Source: Costus lasius
Lineage: Eukaryota; Streptophyta; Magnoliopsida; Zingiberales; Costaceae
NCBI GenBank assembly: GCA_027563935.2
Contig: CM050448.1
Location: forward strand, 121,322,493-121,386,492
DNA length: 64,000 nucleotides
Reading direction: 5' to 3'
Below are positions 50,378-60,690 of the stretch, piece after piece; position 1 is the stretch's first letter, and each line of letters opens with the position of its first letter. Below the pieces are notes generated by a model. It searched no databases. It had not been told where the DNA came from and saw only the letters and a list, made by a program, of their open reading frames with translations. The translations under genes were made by a program, and so were the position numbers.

Positions 50378-50727
50378 TATTACGGGCCCATTGTCTTAGT
50401 AGTAGGGTTTATTAATAAGCGGGTCGGGTTGGTTTGTCATACTCGGGTTCGCTAGGTAGGAATAGCATAAATAAGGGCCTAGGGTGAAATTATGGTTATG
50501 TCTAGAGTCTTGTTATTTCCTCTGGGCCTTAGCCCAGGCCCATTAGGGAAAGGGTGTGAGGGGAAAGGGTGTGAAGGAAGGGGTGTGTAGGGGAGAATAT
50601 AAATAAGGGTCTAGGGTTTAGTTTGGGGAATTATTGAGTGTTTAGTTATTCTATTGTTAGGGCGCGCCTTGCACGATATCTCGCCGGTGGCGGCTTGAGG
50701 GACGATCCGATTTCTCAGATCATATCA
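50378..50727 (+). repeat. 5' LTR of the TR-GAG element
   Basis: 350 bp from TATTACGGG to ATATCA. Contains GAATATAAATAAGGG near 50595, a probable TATA promoter. It is followed by GTGGTCCGACC, the likely primer-binding position (TGG start); the tRNA was not identified. Confidence 0.8.
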
Positions 50728-51591
50728 GTGGTCCGACCTGCCGGATAGAATGCCGGATCGATCGCCGAAGAACAGGTGGTCCGGCGATGAATAAAGGCAG
50801 AAGAAGTTTTCGTTATCGATATTAGATCTACACGGCGGGTCTAGTATCGTTCATCAAGCCGTTACAGAAATCCTACGGGTGGTTGTCGAGTTGAAGGTTC
50901 ACGGCCAGCGTCCAAGGGGATCGAAGATCGGTGTAGCCCTTCCTGCAACGACACTGCTCTGTTCTTCGGCTATTCTTCGAAATCGTGCACGCGGACATTT
51001 TGGAAGGAGACGACGCTGAAAGCTTCAGCATCCAGGCAGCGTCTTCTATCTTCCCAGGTGGCCATCTCAGGGGACGGAAGCTTCAGCATCCAAAAACGTG
51101 AAAGATTTAGACGGTGACATCCTTCCCAGGCGGCAATCTCCGGAGACATTGGCGGAAGGCTCTTCTTCGACGTTGGAGGCGGGCCACGAGAGTCTTCTTT
51201 CGCCGCTCCTTCCCTTCCCACGGGCGTTTGTAGGCGGATCGGCGGCGAGCTTCAGCGTCGGTGGAGGACTCCAGGAGAGTTCGTGCACAACTAGGCTGCT
51301 GGCGGCGTCGATACAACACGGCACCAGAGTCCTTCCGGAAACGCTGCGTCAGACGGCCAACAGTGAAGGCTACGGCATCACCCCCCCCCCCCTTTCTTGA
51401 AACCCTAGCCACCGGAGAACCCGACCGGTGAAGCCACTAGCCGGAACCCTAGCCGGCGAAGCTAGGGCAGGCAGAAGGCGGCTGGCGAAGCTAACGCAGC
51501 CGGACAACGGCGGCTTCGAGCGAACGCGTGAAGGTACTGTAGATTAGGTTATTTTCTCAAAAAAAAAAAAAAAAAAACATCACGAAGGAGG

Positions 51592-52536
51592 ATGAAGAGT
51601 AGTAAGATAGATCATGTTTTAGATGAGATAAAAATGATGTTGAAGGAGTTAGTACGAGAGCACAAAAGGCAAGAGGGTGGGAAGGTACTTGTTGATGGAC
51701 AAACTTATTCAACCTCAAGCAATGTCCTGAAGAATACATCACAGAGTCAAAGTACCGTGGAAGATAAACGGCCGCTTCGCATTTATGTGGACTTACATGG
51801 ATTTGATGGAACTGCTCCAGAAGATTGGATTGCCCAAGCTGAGTATTTTTTCCACATAAGAGGTACGCAAGATGATTTAAAATTTCCTATGGCATTTATT
51901 CGTATGATGGGACCAGCATATGATTCGGATCGAAGGTTAAGACGGCAGATTCTCAATCTCTCTTGGGAAAGGTTGAAGCTAGAGATGATAAATAGCTTTA
52001 GTACTTTTCATACCACTCCAGTCCTTGCTGAAAGCTACTATGAAGATATAGTTGACATTGAAGAAGCTGAGGCTAAGGGTCAAACCCTTCAAGTAACAAT
52101 TGAGGAAGAAAAGGATATCTTCCCGGAGCTGGTTTATGGTAATGGTAATATATTTGATAGTGCAGGCAAGAGTCATGCGGATATTAGCAAAGATACAACA
52201 ATTGAGGTTGAAGATCAATCGGTAGACTCCAACAACATTGGTATAAATACTGATATTCCAGCTGTTGGCGCTATTGAGGCAACGGGAGAAGAAGCTTCTA
52301 CATTTGAAGACACTACACAAGCAGTGATAACTGAAGTTTATCAACTAATCCCAAGTGTTTGCATCACTTCTATCTCAGCTATTGAAACTTATGAAAAAAT
52401 TGGGGAGCTGGAAGCTAAAGTTGTCAGGCACAAGCATGCAGAAGATGTACTAGTTGATGCCAAAGTAGAGAATCAAGCACAAGAAGCTGTCAAGCTTGAG
52501 GCTGCCATGTTTGGTGTTCTTGCTGCAGCAACTTAA
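51592..52536 (+). CDS. Retrotransposon gag-like protein
   Basis: 314 codons. Residues 61-125 match the gypsy-type gag core: YVDLHGFDGTAPEDWIAQAE with YFFHIRG, then MAFIRMMGPA and LSWERLKLEMINSF. The rest is acidic, Glu/Ile/Thr-rich without a CCHC zinc knuckle, and includes a coiled-coil-like end (IGELEAKVVRHKHAEDVLVD). Gag forms the particle and packages RNA; with no pol nearby, this copy can only act in trans with another element. No internal stop, which suggests fairly recent activity or selection on the family. Confidence 0.8.
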   Translation: MKSSKIDHVLDEIKMMLKELVREHKRQEGGKVLVDGQTYSTSSNVLKNTSQSQSTVEDKRPLRIYVDLHGFDGTAPEDWIAQAEYFFHIRGTQDDLKFPMAFIRMMGPAYDSDRRLRRQILNLSWERLKLEMINSFSTFHTTPVLAESYYEDIVDIEEAEAKGQTLQVTIEEEKDIFPELVYGNGNIFDSAGKSHADISKDTTIEVEDQSVDSNNIGINTDIPAVGAIEATGEEASTFEDTTQAVITEVYQLIPSVCITSISAIETYEKIGELEAKVVRHKHAEDVLVDAKVENQAQEAVKLEAAMFGVLAAAT

Positions 52537-52678
52537 CGAGCGATTTGGGATCCCGGCAACTTGCTTGAGGCCGAAATGTCTGGTGCACCGGCTTCTACAA
52601 CTTTCCGAGTGATTTGGGATCCGGGCAAATTGACGTTTTTCAGCCTTGTGGACAAGGCTAGTTTGAGAGGGGGGCATT

Positions 52679-53037
52679 TGTTACGGGCTCATTGTCTTAG
52701 TAGTAGGGTTTATTAATAAACGGGTCGGGTTGGTTTGTCATACCTGGGTTCGCTAGGTAGGAATAGCATAAATAAGGGCCTAGGGTGAAATTAGGGTTAG
52801 GTCTAGAGTCTTGTTATTTCCTCTGGGCCTTAGTCCAGGCCCATTAGGGAAAGGGTGTGAGGGGAAAGAGTGTGAAGGAAGGGGTGCGAAGTAAGGGGTA
52901 CGAAAGAAGGGGTGTGTAGGGGAGAATATAAATAAGGGTCTAGGGTTTAGTTTGGGGAATTATTGAGTGTTTAGTTATTCTATTGTTAGGGCGTGCCTTG
53001 CACGATTCTTGCCGGTGACGGCTGAGGGGTTCTATCA
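52679..53037 (+). repeat. 3' LTR of the TR-GAG element
   Basis: 359 bp from TGTTACGGG to TCTATCA. Compared with the 5' LTR it has an extra ~26-bp repeat unit (GGGGTACGAAAGAA region, near 52890) and lacks about 20 bp near its end. Confidence 0.85.
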
Positions 53038-53042
53038 GAAAT

Positions 53043-56000
53043 AGTTACCACATATCAGGGAGTTTTGAAAAATGAAAAAAAAAAAAAAAAACAGTGCATG
53101 GATAAAAGTAGCTGTTTTTTTTTTTTCAAAAAGTAGGTGTTTTTAGTAGTTAAAAAAACTGAGCAAAAACTGATGGAGAATCCCAATAAAAAAAGGTGAA
53201 AAGGTAAAAGGGTAAGGAGAAAAGAGAACAGGATCAGGATAAAACATAAAAGGGAGGAGAAAGCAGGATCAGGAGAAAACAAACGTAAAACAAGAAGAGA
53301 AGCTACAGAAAACAAGGAGGCAAACAAATCTTTAAGAGACAGACATCTTCTGATTTTTTTGAATCTATAGAATAGTTCATCTAGTAAATTTTGAAATAAA
53401 TCAAAGTGCTAAATATATATACTCAAGCAGCATAAAGGACTCGTAAGATCATCTTAACAAGAAAAGGTCAATTGATAAAACATTTGAAGGTTTATTTAGA
53501 AAATTTGGGAAATCCTTTCCTTCTTGGCTCTAAGACCATGTTGGCTCCAGGAAGATTAGGGCTTCTGAAGGTTCTTTCCTTTTCCTTTTTTTTGAAAAGT
53601 GAACATGGGCATTTTTTTCCTTTTTTAATTACTTTCCTCACCATGGTTTAGAGCCTGCAATGTGTTGTTTAAGAAAATAACGTAAAATATGGCTAAAGCA
53701 AGACCTAAGCCAATGATTGACTTTACCTTAAATAATCATTTATTTAAATGATTAAGAAGGATTTAAAAGTGTATATGATCTAATACAAGTCTAATAGTTG
53801 ATAGAATGCAAACTAGGTCTCTTGCAAGACCTTGGGTATTTTGTGACTTTAGGGTAGTTGTTGGCTTGGTTTTGTTTGACCAAATTAATACTTACCCATG
53901 ATAATAGTATTACATTAGATGCACTACAAAGGTGGTGATTATTCAAAATTTCTCTGCATATATTGCCATGTGAAATCAATATTCTCTACTAAGGGAATCA
54001 TAGAATGATGATTAGGAAGGATTTAACAGAGGGACTTTAGAGATAACTTGATCCATGAGAAAGTTTAAAAGCTTGAGAGTATGAAATGGGGTTTTGGGAG
54101 ATTATAAGGTCCCAACCACTGCAAAACAATTTAAAATATCTGGATTGAAGAATCCATTTGTTTGCAGGTGTCCAACACAGCCAACCAATGATTCTATTTT
54201 CTAGCTATCGGTGGTGGGACTTGTATGTACTGATCCAATAGTGATATCGACACAAGGTATACCGGTGTACTTACAGGCACATGCTTGAACCATTTTTCAT
54301 GTGGTCCAAGTTATGGGTCTAGTGTCAAGCCAGTATGCAATAGGGGTTATTGGACATCTACCTAAATCCATGATAGTAACTCCTTTTGCATCTCTTTGTA
54401 TTGTATAAACTGTTTCAATCAGGTCTCCCACATCGCATCTAATAATCTTTATCAATATAACTTGGTAGTAAACGTAGGCAAGAGCAACCAACGTATAACT
54501 AGCCTGCAATCTTCTGCCCTAATGGAAACATAAAAATCTCATGTTGATTATTTTCTTTCAATTATTATGTGGTGAGATTAATTGGGCTACTGTTTATTCT
54601 AGAAGCTTTACAATGAGTCGATGTGCATTTTGATACTTTAACTTCTCATAATCAAACTACTTGCTGTAGATTGTGGAAGCAATTACATGATATATTGAGA
54701 TTGACTAGTTCATCTCCTATCTGAAAAACTTCAAATGTTATATCACCACTCAATTATGCTTTTATAATTTAATAATATAATTTATTATTTTTTGATAAAC
54801 ACTTGGTTGCTTGTTTCTTATTGGTTAAGTTTCATTACTCCCAGATTGGAAAAAAATGCTTTAATCAATTTCACCAGCACCTCCTAGCGTGTATTCACTT
54901 GATGCTGTAACTTAATCAGCTTTCAATAAAAAATAAAAAAAATCATCAGCATCTAATTCATTAGCTCCATAATAACTTCTGGGATCAAACCTGCTCTGAT
55001 AAATTGAGAGGTGAGATCAGAAATTTTGATAGATAAGCTGAAGTTGCCTTTTATAGCTAGTTCATTGGTTAAGTTTTCATTCTTATTAATCTCCTATTTG
55101 CAGTTATATCTACAACTACGATTAAATTGTTTGGATTTCTAAGCGTAAACAATTCTAATATTCTCTTATCCGCTGTGTTATGATCCTTTGCAGATTGATC
55201 TTGTCGGCCGTTACCATGCAGCTGTGTGGCCGTATCATTTCTGGAACGTAGGTTGTTCCTTCTCGATCAATTGATTTGGGCAAAACGTGTATACATTACT
55301 GTCCTTTAGAGCATCCAGATTGAAGATTGGTTTTGTAAAGTGGATTGAGTACATTTTTCCAATATTCAGGTTTGATTCTCTTTTATGTGAACTGATTGAT
55401 CCTCCGGCTGCAAGAGAAAATAATAAAGAAGGCACTTATCAACTTATTTTGAACCAAAATACTCTACTTTCAGGTCATTTTTTATCTTCTTGTCAAACTG
55501 AAAGGCAAAACTTGGTGACTTTGAGACCATTCATAAGCTTAAAATCAACCGTTCATAAGCATCTTGTAATGGTTAACGCTTGAACACTTTTTGGTCAACA
55601 TCAAACATGAATGACGATGTTTAGGTAATCATCTGCAGAGACATTGGACAGGAGTGTTATTTTACATATAGAGATTTTGGCAACGCTCTTTTAGAATTTA
55701 TTTCTCTATAATTTATTTTTGAGACTGCAATTATTATAGACGACATGAGTATGCACTAATTTACAGGGATGATGGTTAAACTTGAATTAGTTGTATATTT
55801 AACTTGTCTTGATTATTTGTATTAGGTTTGGCTATTTGCTTTTTTTTTAGCATGCTTAAATTTTATATTAAGTTTGGTTAAAAAGCTATGGGTACTCAAT
55901 ACCTATTTAAATATAAAAATAAGCTTAAATTTCTTTAATAACTAATTTAAAAAAATAATAATCATATCAATAGATAAAATTATTTTAATTTATAAATTTA

Positions 56001-57420
56001 TATATACTAAAAGAACTTAAGATAAAAATAAAAATAAAATGTGTGGTAATTGAATAGGATATTCATTTAAATATTCAGATTGAGATTGGATTTGGATTAT
56101 ACGGTAGAATATTTGACTTAAATATTGTGCAGAATTATGTGTCAATTTTTATAATAAGCTCAATTTTCAGTTATATATTTGGCGGATTTGTGTATCAAAT
56201 TTTCATAATAAGCTCATTAGGATAAGAAGTCAAATACTCAAATTTTAATCACAATCAACCTAGTATATTTGTAAATATATCCTCAAGGTCAGGTTATCAT
56301 ATCATTGAGCCACACAAATATTTCATGCAATTAGGAGTACTTGCCAGGAAGAAATTGGTTATTTACCTATTTATATTTGCAAAATTGTGAAATTGCTTTG
56401 TTTCCTCTAGTTCAATATGTTACCATCCACCTAGTATATTTGATCGCTTTTGACTTCATCGACATCTTACGTCCAAATATCTTATTCTGGCGTTTACATT
56501 TTTTTTTAGACATAGTTAACCTTTGCAAGAATAAGCCGTTCCTTTCGAAAGAAATTGTCACCGGTCTAAACATCTTCCACAATCTTTTTTCTCATTTTTG
56601 TAATAAAATAGAGAAACATTTTGTTCTTGTAAAAGTTGTGTTATTTAACGTTGTTGTATTATTTAAATTAAGTCCACTGTAATTCAACGAATTTGATTCA
56701 CTTCACCTTTTCGTTACTTTAATTTTTATTATAGTATTTATTGGATGATTAGGATGAAATATTTAGTAAATTATTGAAGAAAAAATGATATTAAAGAGAT
56801 AAAGACAAAAGATGAAAACAAAATTACCTCTAAAATATAGATTATAAGTGAACAATGAATCCATGATGGTAGTTTGATTGTTGAAGACGCAACAGGGGTT
56901 AAAATAAAACCCATGAGACGAAGCATTTCAATATTTTTCACTAGTTACATTGAAGGTAATTTAAATTCATAATACTTTTTGTGGTTTAGTGCAACACACA
57001 CAAAAAAAAAAAAAAAACCCTTGTATGAGCAAGCTTTTATTCAAATTATTAATTGAATTTAGATTCAATTAGAGAATTAGTTGATAGAAGTGACTATATG
57101 TTTGTATGGTGTTGATGCTGTGGTCTAAGTAGCATACAGTCACAATTATTTTGTGTTTGTATGTTTGTTCTTTTCAACTACTAAAGAGGAAAATAAATTA
57201 GTCCTTCCATACTCAACAATTCATAATTCACAACTTTGCAATATTTTGCAAAGGCAAAAAAAAGTGAATTTTTTAAAGATGCCGACACAAAAAAGAAAAA
57301 TAAAGGCACCTAAAAAACTCTTTTGTGAACAATGGCAGAAATGCCTAAACAGGACGGCAAGAGACCAGACTCGGTTATTTTATCAAATAAATAAGCTGAG
57401 CAATGGAAAATAAAAGCACA
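53043..57420. other. Long AT-rich intergenic region
   Basis: 4.4 kb without a complete gene. 53055-53330 is a low-complexity purine-rich stretch. 54200-54300 carries ATACCGGTGTAC-type repetitive sequence. 55190-55470 holds two exon-like segments (listed separately). The rest is AT-rich with short overlapping ORFs. Confidence 0.45.
55196..55474 (+). pseudogene. Two exon-like segments of an unrecognised gene
   Basis: Segment 1 starts after TTTGCAG near 55196 and reads IDLVGRYHAAVWPYHFWN up to a GTAGGT donor near 55250. Segment 2 starts after ATATTCAG near 55370 and reads FDSLLCELIDPPAARENNKE, then GTYQLILNQNTLLS, up to a CAG/GTCA junction near 55474. Codon use and splice signals look real, yet no start, stop or further exon was found within several kb. 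Likely a remnant of a larger gene. Family unknown to me. Confidence 0.35.
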
Positions 57421-57454
57421 AGTAGCTAGAAACTAGTGGATAAGTCGACGAATT

Positions 57455-58775
57455 TTAGAAGGCAAATCCGGGCGCTCGCTTCACGAAGCGGCCCTTCATG
57501 CGCGGCCGCTTCTCGGCGTTGAGCTTCCTCACCTCGTACCGTATCTTCTTCGCGAACAGCCTCGTCCGCCGCTTCTCCCGGTACCTCGACACCCTCGCCT
57601 GCCGCCCCACGTCCACGTGCCCTCCTCCGCCCTCGCTCCCGTGCCCGCCCCCCGCCGCATCCCCCCACATACCCTTCATCAGGGAATAACGCGTGTCAAT
57701 TCATCGAACACTAGCTAGCCAATCATAAAGAAAGCACTGAGCTTACCAAGTACTCGGCCCAACCGCCGTCAAGATTAATCTGAGGTCGCTCGCCGTCCGT
57801 CCACGGTGACGCGCCGTGTCTGGACCACGCCGAAATGACTGCGTCGTAGTCGAGCCTCAGTTTGGCCCTCTTCGCTGCCTCTTGTTCGTGATCCGCTATC
57901 ACCTCCGCCTTCTCCTCCTCGAAGTCGTCCTCCTCCCCCGTAGACGAGCCCGGCCAGTTGAAGTTCAGCTCCAGCGTTTCCCTCGTCATGTCGATTTCCA
58001 GCTCCACCTGGAAATCCTCCGTCTCATCCGCTTCCTCTGTTTTCAATCTCCCGCCGTCATCCAAGTGGTAGACGACGCCGTCTTCGTTGTTGTTGTTGTC
58101 GTCGTCCTCGTCTTCCATTGAGTCCATCAGGCCGAGCTTTTCCATCGAGAAGGAATCGTCGCCGCCGCCAAGGAGGCTCTCCATGTTGGCCGCAAACTCT
58201 GCCAGCTCCATCTCCGAAGGCAGGAACGCCGCCATCCGGTGAGCGGAGTCGATGGTGGAGGTGGACGCGGGGGTACACGGCTTGGCCAATTCGTCGGCGG
58301 AAGATGCGTTAGAGTCGTCGAGCGGCGGTGGGGAGCGGAATTCGGCAAGGGCCGGGTCGAATACGGGGACACAGTAGAGAAGCTGCTGCTCCTCGTCCTC
58401 TGTCTCCTCCACCGACGTGTCGGCTAGTTCCGGCACCGCCGACGTCGCCCGCCCGCGCTTCACGTGGTGGTGCGGCCGCGGGGTGCGCGCCTTGCGCTTG
58501 AACCCGCGAAGCCACGAGGGGAAGGGCTCGTTCTCGTCGGCGTCTGGAGCGGCGGAGAGGGATGACGAGGTGTTGAGGCGGAGGCGGCAGTGGCGGCGGG
58601 CGAGCGGGTTGGCTGAGTGGACGGAGGCGTCGCAACTCTGACAGAGGAAGGCATCGTCGGCGGCACAGTACCACCGAGCGCGACGGCGCGCGCATCCATC
58701 GCAGGCACGAGCGGTCTTCCCTGCCACAGCGGGCGCCGCGGCCGCGGAAGGCCGCTGCTTCTCGACGTGGCTCAT
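57455..58775 (-). CDS. CONSTANS-like protein with one B-box and a CCT domain (group II COL)
   Basis: Two exons, 57747-58775 and 57455-57673 (1248 nt, 415 aa) with a 73-bp intron. The single N-terminal B-box has the zinc ligands C25, C28, C37, D40, C45, C48, H53 and H62 ([19 protein letters not shown], then [20 protein letters not shown]). The middle is Ser/Pro/acidic and contains long Asp/Glu/Asn runs ([13 protein letters not shown]), a possible activation region. The CCT domain (about 368-411) is encoded by exon 2: [40 protein letters not shown]. One B-box plus CCT is the layout of COL6/7/8/16. Relatives affect flowering time, branching or chlorophyll level. The CCT domain binds NF-YB/YC or DNA and carries the nuclear localisation signal. 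Exons are very GC-rich, as in many commelinid genes. Complete. Confidence 0.93.
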
Positions 58776-58879
58776 CAGTTGGCAAAGGTATAGTATAAGA
58801 TATTTGAAGCGAAAATATCCAAGCGAGTTTGGGTCGTGCCTTTAGGAGGAGCTGTAGGCGGCCAGCAGAAGGCAAAGAT

Positions 58880-59260
58880 TATAAAAAAAAGAAGTCGCCG
58901 CGGGGACAACGGATGTGCACTTTTGGGCCCCGGGAAGGCCTGCACTTTTCCAGAAACGGGGTCCACGCATGGCCCTTATCTCTTCTCTCATTGGCCGACT
59001 GGTGAAAGGACATCCGTTTGTATGTGCTCCCATTGGCTGGGGGCCAGATTTCCTGCGGGACCCGCGATGGGAGCGTCTCCCTCGGCCCTGCCTCTCGGGA
59101 CCGCACCAATAATTTCTCGCCTTGCGTGTGGGCCCCATGGACAGGTCGTCCGGCGTCGTTGTCTGACGGATTGAAATCAACAAGATTGCATTTTCGTGAC
59201 ATTAGATTACGTTTTGCGGGATGAAAAATTCTGGGGAGCGAGACGAGACTTGGGCTTTTC
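58880..59260 (-). promoter_or_regulatory. GC-rich upstream region of the CONSTANS-like gene with two CCAAT motifs
   Basis: In the orientation of the gene, CCAAT motifs occur at 58990-58994 and 59032-59036, about 215 and 260 bases upstream of the start codon. A TATA-like TTATAATC lies near 58875-58882. The region is markedly GC-rich, then drops to AT-rich beyond 59260. CCAAT boxes bind NF-Y, the partner of CCT proteins, so self-regulation is conceivable but is inference. The ORFs on both strands here reflect GC content. Confidence 0.45.
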
Positions 59261-59264
59261 ATGG

Positions 59265-60050
59265 ACACGGAAAGGTTGATAGTTTTGAGTCAGCAGGAGA
59301 TACGATCCTATCCCTGTTAAGATAATGTTACAGGTTCTTGAAAACTGAAAACAATTAATTAGTATTTCAATGCTGGAAATCGACGCGCTTCTGTAGGTCA
59401 GCCGTTAACCAATATCAGTTTGTTTTATCATGGCAATAAGAAATGGAGTTTGGATAACAAAGAAATTAATAAAAAAAGGAAAGTTTAGATGTGATTGCAG
59501 TAGACGCAGCAGACTTGAATGGGAGGCGTTGTGGACCTGTAGTATGTGTATGTATGTACTGTTTGTACTGTTGCAGAGGTTTCTCTGTCAGAGGAGAGAA
59601 GGGGAAGGGTAGACGGAGAGCCACGATAGCTCTCGGATGACACAGAGGGGTCTACGTTTGTTCATTTGTGCGCATCCATAGTCCTCGGATAAGTATATCC
59701 ATTGGAGAAGAAGAACCAGCACAAAGGCCATAAGAGGTGGTAGCTCAATTTGCATCTCGATGTAACCTTTTGCTCACCTTGTTTGTTTTGGAGAAAAAAA
59801 AAAGAATTATTGGATGGAATTCGCTTTCTCGACCTTTCATGTTCGCTTAACATATAGCTACGAAATATGTGAAGTGAAATGATATTGTGGTAGATGGTTT
59901 ACGTCATAGTGACCAGCAGGCTTGTAATTAAGAAAACGATGATGTTGACTGATATTGGATACTGATCGTACCACGAGCTCACTGACCTCCATCTTTCAGC
60001 ACAATACTAATCATTGACACAGGATGACGGAAAAAAACGGCCTGCGAACT
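59265..60050. other. Intergenic region beyond the CONSTANS-like promoter
   Basis: No gene is recognised; short ORFs only (59430-59612, 59662-59853). Confidence 0.45.
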
Positions 60051-60690
60051 GCGAAGGGACCTTCATTCCAATCATAAAAAGGATCCCATCACATATCCAA
60101 AATAATAAAATAGAACATATATATAATAAAGTATAATTAAGTAAATTTTATAAAATTTGTATACAATAAGGTAAAATTCAGGCAAATAGAATAGAATTCA
60201 AATAAATTTTATAAAATTTATATATAATAAAGTAGAATCCAAGCAAATTTCATAGAATCTGTATATAATAAAATAGAATCTAGGTAAATTTTGTATAATC
60301 TGTATACAATAAAGTAGAATTAAGGCTAATTTCATAGAATTTATTCATATTGCTTTGGATCTCTTTAGAGGGTGTATAAATAGTTTAGGATAATATACTT
60401 GTTAATAAATGTGAAAGTTTATAATTTTTTATTTTGAATTTTAGTTTATTATATACAGATTCTAATTTATTATATACATATTCTACTTTATTATATACAT
60501 ATTCTATAAAATTTGCATTGATACTATTTTATTGTAGACAGATTTTACTTTATTGTATATAAATTCTATAAAATTTACTTGAATTCTACCTTAGTATATA
60601 TATATTCTACTTTATTATTTGAATTCTACTTTAGAGTATTACTTTGAGACACGAGGACCCTTCTTTTATTGGAAGGAAGGTCCCTTCACA
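60051..60690. mobile_element. MITE-like element with long inverted-repeat structure
   Basis: The left end GCGAAGGGACCTTCATTCCA (60051) pairs with the inverted right end TTGGAAGGAAGGTCCCTTCAC (to ~60689) over nearly 40 bases. Inside, the left half repeats phrases such as ATACAATAAAGTAGAAT and AAATTTTATAAAATTT. The right half (60450-60630) carries their complements (ATTCTACTTTATTATATACA, ATTCTATAAAATTTAC). The whole element could therefore fold as one long imperfect hairpin. No coding capacity. A target-site duplication was not found. Confidence 0.7.

Larger units (their letters stand above)
50378..53037 (+). mobile_element. Short non-autonomous LTR element with gag only (TR-GAG/LARD-like), 5-bp TSD
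   Basis: LTRs at 50378-50727 and 52679-53037 share long near-identical stretches (TTGTCTTAGTAGTAGGGTTT, AGGGTTTAGTTTGGGGAATT, TATTGAGTGTTTAGTTATTC). GAAAT flanks both sides exactly (50373-50377 and 53038-53042). A polypurine tract (GTTTGAGAGGGGGG) directly precedes the right LTR, fixing orientation as +. The interior holds one gag-type ORF (51592-52536) and no protease, reverse transcriptase or integrase. At 2660 bp it fits the TR-GAG class, mobilised by enzymes of another element. The left LTR start is TA instead of TG, which would be one substitution. Confidence 0.88.
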
